64,000 nucleotides of DNA from Ectopseudomonas toyotomiensis. GTDB lineage: Bacteria; Pseudomonadota; Gammaproteobacteria; Pseudomonadales; Pseudomonadaceae. This document shows positions 59,312 through 64,000 of this stretch, piece after piece. The notes below the pieces were generated by a model. That model did no database searches. It saw nothing but the letters and a program-made list of their open reading frames with translations, and was not told where the DNA came from. Made by a program: the position numbers and the translations under genes. The DNA lies in assembly GCF_900115695.1 (NCBI RefSeq), contig NZ_FOXK01000015.1, forward strand, positions 1 to 64,000. The letters run 5' to 3'. Every line of letters starts with the position of its first letter. Positions within the stretch are counted from its first letter, which is position 1.

Positions 59312-60664
59312 ATGAGCAAGCACACTCTACAACTGGCCGCGTTCCTTGCCGAACTCGCCTACGAGCAGATTCCCGGCCACGTGCTGGACCGCACCGAAGA
59401 CCTGTTCCTCGACTGGCTCGGCTCGGCCTTGGCCAGTGAGGGCGCCCGCCCCATCCCGCTGTTCGAGGCCTACGCACAGAAGATGGGCCCGACCGATGGT
59501 CCGGCGCGCATCCTGGTCAACGGCCGTGGCACCTCGGCGTACTTTGCCGCCCTGGTCAATGGCGCCTCCTCGCATCTCGTGGAGCAGGACGACCTGCACA
59601 ACAGCTCGGTGCTGCACCCGGCCACGGTGGTGTTTCCGGCGGCCCTGGCGGCGGCGCAGGACCTTGGCAAATCTGGCCGTGAGCTGTTGCTGGCCTCGGT
59701 CGCCGGCTACGAGGCGGGCATTCGCATTGGCGAGTTCCTGGGTCGCTCGCACTACCGCATCTTCCACACCACGGCCACCGTCGGCACCCTGGCCGCTGCG
59801 GTGGCGGTGGGCAAGCTGCTGGACTTCGACCAGCAGCAATTCATCCACCTGCTCGGCAATGCCGGTACCCAGGCTGCAGGCTTGTGGGAGTTCCTGCGCG
59901 ACGCCGCCGACTCCAAGCAGCTGCACACCGCCAAGGCCGCGGCTGATGGCCTGCTGGCTGCCTACTTCACCGAGCAGGGCCTGACCGGCGCGCAGAACAT
60001 CCTCGAAGGCGAGCAGGGCATGGCCGCCGGCATGTCCCGCGATGCCGACCCGAGCAAGCTGTCGGACCGACTCGGCCGACGCTGGGCGCTAGTGGAAACC
60101 TCGTTCAAGTTTCACGCCTCCTGCCGCCACACCCATCCGGCGGCTGATGCGCTGCTCGACCTGATGCAGCGCGAAGGTTTGCGCCACGAGCAGATCGAGC
60201 GCGTCATCGCTCGTGTGCATCAGGGCGCCATCGATGTACTCGGCCGCGTGACCGTGCCGCAGACCGTGCACCAGGCCAAGTTCTCCATGGGCACCGTGCT
60301 CGGCCTGATCGCCGTGCATGGCAGCGCGCAACTGACCGAGTTCGCCAACCTGGCCCTGCAAGACCCGGCCGTGGCCGCCTTCCGCGACAAGGTGCAGATG
60401 CGCCTGGACCCGGAGGTGGATGTGGCTTATCCGCAGCGCTGGCTGGGCCGCGTCGAGGTGATCACCACTGATGGCCGCACCCTGCGTGGCGCCATCGACG
60501 AGCCCAAGGGCGACCCCGGCAACACCCTCAGCCGCGCCGAGCTGGAAGACAAGTTCCGTCGCCTGCTGGCCTTCGCCGGCCAGCGCAACAGCGATGAGGC
60601 AGGCGTGCTGATCGAGCGGGTCTGGCGCCTGCGCGAGATCGATGACCTGAGCCAGCTGGCCTGA
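59312..60664 (+). CDS. MmgE/PrpD family protein
   Basis: This 450-residue protein fits the MmgE/PrpD family of 2-methylcitrate dehydratase-like and itaconate-related enzymes (DLFLDWLGSALASEGA near residue 27, VNGASSHLVEQDDLHNSSVLHP near residue 83, SFKFHASCRHTHPAADAL near residue 266). It occupies the place of PA0881. A hydratase/dehydratase or isomerase role on a C5-C7 dicarboxylate is likely; the exact reaction is unproven. Confidence 0.85.
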   Translation: MSKHTLQLAAFLAELAYEQIPGHVLDRTEDLFLDWLGSALASEGARPIPLFEAYAQKMGPTDGPARILVNGRGTSAYFAALVNGASSHLVEQDDLHNSSVLHPATVVFPAALAAAQDLGKSGRELLLASVAGYEAGIRIGEFLGRSHYRIFHTTATVGTLAAAVAVGKLLDFDQQQFIHLLGNAGTQAAGLWEFLRDAADSKQLHTAKAAADGLLAAYFTEQGLTGAQNILEGEQGMAAGMSRDADPSKLSDRLGRRWALVETSFKFHASCRHTHPAADALLDLMQREGLRHEQIERVIARVHQGAIDVLGRVTVPQTVHQAKFSMGTVLGLIAVHGSAQLTEFANLALQDPAVAAFRDKVQMRLDPEVDVAYPQRWLGRVEVITTDGRTLRGAIDEPKGDPGNTLSRAELEDKFRRLLAFAGQRNSDEAGVLIERVWRLREIDDLSQLA

Positions 60665-60678
60665 CCGAGGACATGCAC

Positions 60679-61881
60679 ATGAACAACGCACAACAACCCC
60701 GACCACTGGATGGCATCACCGTGGTCAGCCTGGAACATGCCATCGCCGCGCCGTTCTGCACCCGCCAGCTCGCCGACCTCGGCGCGCGGGTGATCAAGGT
60801 CGAGCGTCCCGGCAGCGGCGATTTCGCTCGCGGCTATGACGAGCGCGTCAGCGGTCTGGCCTCGCATTTCGTCTGGACCAACCGCTCCAAGGAAAGCCTG
60901 ACCCTCGACCTCAAGCAGGACGATGCGATGCAGGTGCTGAGCAGCCTGCTGGCCAAGGCCGACGTGCTGGTGCAGAACCTCGCGCCTGGCGCCGCGGCGC
61001 GCATGGGGCTGTCTTTCGAGGCTTTGCACGCGCGCTTTCCGCAACTGATCGTCTGTGACATCTCCGGCTACGGCGAGGGCGGCCCGTACGAGCAGAAGAA
61101 GGCCTACGACCTGCTGATCCAGAGCGAGGGTGGTTTTCTCTCAGTCACCGGCGGGGCGGGCGAGGAGGAGATGGCCAAGGCCGGCTGCTCCATCGCCGAT
61201 ATTGCTGCCGGCATGTACGCCTATACCGGCGTGTTGTCGGCATTGATGCTGCGCGGCAAGACCGGTGTTGGCAGCCGGGTCGACGTGTCGATGCTGGAAA
61301 GCCTGGTGGAGTGGATGGGCTACCCGCTGTACTACGCCTACGACGGCGCCACGCCGCCGCCGCGCGCTGGCGCTGCGCACTCGACCATCTACCCCTACGG
61401 CCCGTTCCCGGCCGGCGACGGCGGCACGGTGATGCTCGGTCTGCAGAACGAGCGTGAGTGGCAGGCGTTCTGCGCCAAGGTGCTGGAGCAGCCGGAGCTG
61501 GCTGGTGACGAGCGCTTCTCGGCCAACTTCAAGCGCTCGGCCAACCGCGCCGAACTGCGCACGCTGATCGTCGAAGCCTTCTCGCGCATGAGCACGGCGC
61601 AGGTGATCGAGCGCCTGGAACTGGCGCAGATCGCCAATGCCCAGGTCAACGACATGGCTGGCGTCTGGGCTCACCCGCAACTCGAAGCGCGCCAGCGTTG
61701 GCGCCAGGTCGACAGCCCCAGCGGCAGCCTGCCGGCACTTCTACCGCCAGGGCGCAACAACGCCTTCGAACCGCGCATGGACGCCATTCCGGCGTTGGGC
61801 CAGCACACCGATGCGCTGCTCGCCGAGCTGGGATATGGCGCTGGCGATATCCAGCGCCTGCATCAGCAGGGGGCCGTGTGA
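60679..61881 (+). CDS. ict: itaconate CoA-transferase
   Basis: This 400-residue class III (CaiB/BaiF) CoA-transferase moves CoA from succinyl-CoA to itaconate. The family motifs TVVSLEHAIAAPFCTRQLADLGARVIKVE at the start and AYDLLIQSEGGFLS with the catalytic Asp near residue 140-ish are clear. The ATG at 60679 lies eight bases after GAGG; the in-frame ATG at 60673 is too close. The stop overlaps the lyase start. Confidence 0.88.
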   Translation: MNNAQQPRPLDGITVVSLEHAIAAPFCTRQLADLGARVIKVERPGSGDFARGYDERVSGLASHFVWTNRSKESLTLDLKQDDAMQVLSSLLAKADVLVQNLAPGAAARMGLSFEALHARFPQLIVCDISGYGEGGPYEQKKAYDLLIQSEGGFLSVTGGAGEEEMAKAGCSIADIAAGMYAYTGVLSALMLRGKTGVGSRVDVSMLESLVEWMGYPLYYAYDGATPPPRAGAAHSTIYPYGPFPAGDGGTVMLGLQNEREWQAFCAKVLEQPELAGDERFSANFKRSANRAELRTLIVEAFSRMSTAQVIERLELAQIANAQVNDMAGVWAHPQLEARQRWRQVDSPSGSLPALLPPGRNNAFEPRMDAIPALGQHTDALLAELGYGAGDIQRLHQQGAV

Positions 61882-62708
61882 TGAGCCCATCCATCATTCG
61901 TACCGCGCTGTTCGTGCCAGCCAGTAGACCGGAGCGCATTCCCAAGGCGCTTGCCGTTGGTGCCGACGCGGTCATCGTCGACCTCGAAGACGCGGTGCAG
62001 GAAAGCCTGAAGGTCGAGGCCCGCGCCCATCTCGATGGCTTTCTCACGGCAAATCCCGAGGCGCGTCTGCTGGTACGCATCAACGCGCCGGAGCATGCCG
62101 GCCATGGCGCCGATATCGAACTGTGCGGCCGCCATGCCGGTGTCATCGGCGTGCTGCTGCCCAAGGTGGAAAGTGCCGCCCAGGTGGCGCGAGTGGCTGC
62201 TTGTGGCAAGCCGGTGTGGCCGATCATCGAGAGTGCGGCAGGCTTGTTGGCGTTGGCGGAAATCGCCCGCGCGGAAGGCGTCGAGCGTTTGTCCTTTGGC
62301 GCACTCGACCTGGGACTGGACCTCGGTCTGAGCAGCGGCAGCGTCGCGGCTGAACGTATGCTCGATCAGGCTCGTTACGCCCTGTTGCTGCATTCGCGCA
62401 CGGCAGGCCTGGCGGCGCCACTGGACAGTGTGTTCCCTGCCATCGAAGACCGCGACGGCCTTGCCCGCACGACGCGCGATGCCCGTGACATGGGCTTCGA
62501 CGGTTTGCTGTGCATCCACCCCAAACAGGTGGAGGTCGTCCATCGCGCGTTGCTCCCGGCCGAGGAGGAATTGGCCTGGGCGCGCCGCGTGATGAGGGCG
62601 GCCAGCAGTGGCGAAGGCGTCTTCGTGGTCGACGGCCAGATGGTCGACGCCCCGGTGCTGGGCCGCGCCCAACGACTGCTGCAACGCGCTGGCGAGAGCC
62701 CGGCCTGA
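61881..62708 (+). CDS. ccl: (S)-citramalyl-CoA lyase
   Basis: This 275-residue CitE-like enzyme of the HpcH/HpaI fold splits citramalyl-CoA to pyruvate and acetyl-CoA. Motifs are ADAVIVDLEDAVQE near residue 29, PIIESAAGLLALAEIARA near residue 115, LSFGALDLGLDLG near residue 137 and GLLCIHPKQVEVVH near residue 211. It overlaps ict by one base and ends the catabolic set. Confidence 0.88.
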   Translation: MSPSIIRTALFVPASRPERIPKALAVGADAVIVDLEDAVQESLKVEARAHLDGFLTANPEARLLVRINAPEHAGHGADIELCGRHAGVIGVLLPKVESAAQVARVAACGKPVWPIIESAAGLLALAEIARAEGVERLSFGALDLGLDLGLSSGSVAAERMLDQARYALLLHSRTAGLAAPLDSVFPAIEDRDGLARTTRDARDMGFDGLLCIHPKQVEVVHRALLPAEEELAWARRVMRAASSGEGVFVVDGQMVDAPVLGRAQRLLQRAGESPA

Positions 62709-62782
62709 ATACCGGCCGGCGGCACCGCGCCACCGGCCATTTCGTCCCACGTACCGACCTACAAAAACAATGAGGTAACGTC

Positions 62783-63778
62783 ATGTTCAAACTCACCGCC
62801 AAGGCGCTCGCCTGCGCCGCCATTCTCTCCTGTGCTGGCCTGGTACAGGCTGCAGATGAGCCCATCCTGATCAAGTTCGCCCATGTGGTGGCGGACAACA
62901 CGCCCAAGGGACAGGGCGCGCTGCTGTTCAAGCAACTGGCCGAGGAGCGCCTGCCGGGCCGGGTGAAGGTGGAGGTCTACCCCAACTCGTCGCTGTTCGG
63001 TGATGGCAAGGAAATGGAGGCGCTGCTGCTCGGCGAGGTGCAGATGCTGGCGCCGTCGCTGGCCAAGTTCGAGCAGTACGCCAAACCGGTGCAGATCTTC
63101 GACCTGCCATTTCTGTTTGACAACATGGAGGCGGTCGACCGCTTCCAAGCCAGCCCCGAGGGGCGTGGATTGCTGACGTCCATGGAGGACAAGAACATCA
63201 CCGGCCTCGCCTACTGGCACAACGGGTTGAAGGTGATGTCGGCCAACAAGCCGCTGCGCGATCCGGCCGATGCCCGGGGGCTGAAGTTCCGCGTGCAGGC
63301 ATCGGCGGTGTTGGAGGAGCAGTTCAAGGCGGTGCGCGCCAACCCGCGCAAGATGAGTTTTGCCGAGGTCTATCAGGGGCTGCAGACCGGCGTGGTCAAC
63401 GGTACCGAGAACACCTGGTCGAACTACTACAGCCAGAAGGTGCATGAGGTGCAGAAGTACATGACCGAGTCCGATCATGGCCTGATCGACTACATGGTGA
63501 TCACCAACACCAAATTCTGGAAGGGCCTGCCGGATGACGTGCGCAGCGAGCTGGAGAAGGTCATGGCCGAGGTTTCCGTCGAGGTGAACAAGCAGGCTGA
63601 CGAACTCAACCGCACGGCCAAAGAGGATATCGCCAAGGCCGGCACCACCGAGATCATCGAGCTGACCCCGCAGCAGCGCGCCGAATGGCGTGAGGCGATG
63701 CGCCCGGTATGGCAGAAGTTCGAGAAGGAGATCGGTGCCGAACTTATCCAGGCGGCGGAGCAGTCCAACCAGGGTTGA
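62783..63778 (+). CDS. TRAP transporter solute-binding protein (DctP type)
   Basis: This 331-residue protein has a signal peptide (about residues 1-23, ending LVQA-AD) and the DctP fold with FAHVVADNTPKGQGALLFK, LPFLFDNMEA and GLKFRVQASAVLEEQ. It would bind a C4-C5 dicarboxylate such as itaconate in the periplasm. The membrane subunits are not in the window; a terminator follows directly and the next gene is on the other strand, so they are not in this transcript. Confidence 0.9.
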   Translation: MFKLTAKALACAAILSCAGLVQAADEPILIKFAHVVADNTPKGQGALLFKQLAEERLPGRVKVEVYPNSSLFGDGKEMEALLLGEVQMLAPSLAKFEQYAKPVQIFDLPFLFDNMEAVDRFQASPEGRGLLTSMEDKNITGLAYWHNGLKVMSANKPLRDPADARGLKFRVQASAVLEEQFKAVRANPRKMSFAEVYQGLQTGVVNGTENTWSNYYSQKVHEVQKYMTESDHGLIDYMVITNTKFWKGLPDDVRSELEKVMAEVSVEVNKQADELNRTAKEDIAKAGTTEIIELTPQQRAEWREAMRPVWQKFEKEIGAELIQAAEQSNQG

Positions 63779-63795
63779 GTGTTCCCCCTGGCATG

Positions 63796-63826
63796 AAAAC
63801 GCCCGGCTTGTGCCGGGCGTTTTCGT
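63796..63826. terminator. rho-independent terminator after dctP-type gene
   Basis: AAAACGCCCGGC ttgt GCCGGGCGTTTT forms a perfect 12-base stem with A and T runs on both sides, so it can end transcription from both directions. It lies 18 bases after the stop. Confidence 0.9.
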
Positions 63827-63893
63827 GTCGAATGAGGGCGTCGCGGCTAAAGCCCCTCCCACATTTATTGCGTCACCCTCTGACCGCGAGCTC

Positions 63894-64000
63894 TCAGAGG
63901 CCAGCTTCCTGCATCCACTTCGGCTTGGGATAGCGGCGATCCGCTTTGCCCGCCTTGAGGATGGCGCCCGGTACATCGTGGCCGATCAGGCCGGGCAGGG
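63894..64000 (-). CDS. C-terminal end of a minus-strand gene, unknown
   Basis: The last 35 codons of a gene run in from the right edge, ending at a TGA at 63894-63896. The visible end contains GHDVPGAILKAGKADRRYP and closes KWMQEAGL. This is too little to name a family. It converges on the TRAP binding-protein gene. Confidence 0.55.
   Translation of the reverse strand, partial: LPGLIGHDVPGAILKAGKADRRYPKPKWMQEAGL

Overview
The window is chromosomal DNA of a Pseudomonas. The gene set (zwf-pgl-eda under HexR, phhA-phhB-phhC/phhR, a nrdA-nrdB pair divergent from a two-component system, pcpS, an itaconate operon) and the neighbour order match that genus. A fused glucosylglycerol-phosphate synthase/phosphatase points to the P. 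mendocina / P. oleovorans / P. pseudoalcaligenes side of it; this placement is inference.

Positions 1 to about 23,355 are the right part of a transposable (Mu-like) prophage. Order: middle-operon genes (DUF2786, gp16-like, Mor activator), a lysis cassette (SAR endolysin, Rz with embedded Rz1), small and large terminase, portal, gpF, an odd cargo gene (8177-9169), protease/scaffold, major capsid, head completion genes, then a non-contractile tail module (tube, frameshifted chaperone, tape measure, tip proteins). Head genes are Mu-type while the tail is siphovirus-type, as in Pseudomonas phages B3 and D3112. Repressor and transposase genes lie left of the window. A 64-65 bp element is duplicated in front of the lysis operon and the protease gene, where Mu carries its late promoters. 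Three spaced repeats near 23,265-23,350 look like transposase sites of the phage right end.

From 23,356 to 25,150 comes an intergenic repeat and an AT-rich pair of unrecognised genes in the same frame, separated by one stop codon. Then follow nrdB and nrdA (class Ia ribonucleotide reductase) with a 0.75 kb upstream region holding NrdR-like boxes and a DnaA box, an OmpR-type regulator and sensor kinase, pcpS, a candidate sRNA, an LplT-PlsC fusion, a guanidine-II riboswitch with sugE, a BASS-family transporter, hexR, zwf-pgl-eda, a chemoreceptor whose ribosome site is in a perfect hairpin, and a REP-associated tyrosine transposase flanked by its probable REP sequences.

The last 20 kb hold a YCII protein and a PhnB-like protein, ggpPS, an MFS transporter, a DUF2254 membrane protein, the phenylalanine hydroxylase genes with phhR, a nucleoside deaminase, a second candidate sRNA, and an itaconate catabolism operon (LysR regulator, itaconyl-CoA hydratase, acyl-CoA dehydrogenase, MmgE/PrpD protein, CoA-transferase, citramalyl-CoA lyase, TRAP binding protein). 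GTAG-hairpin REP sequences recur between genes from 33 to 55 kb.
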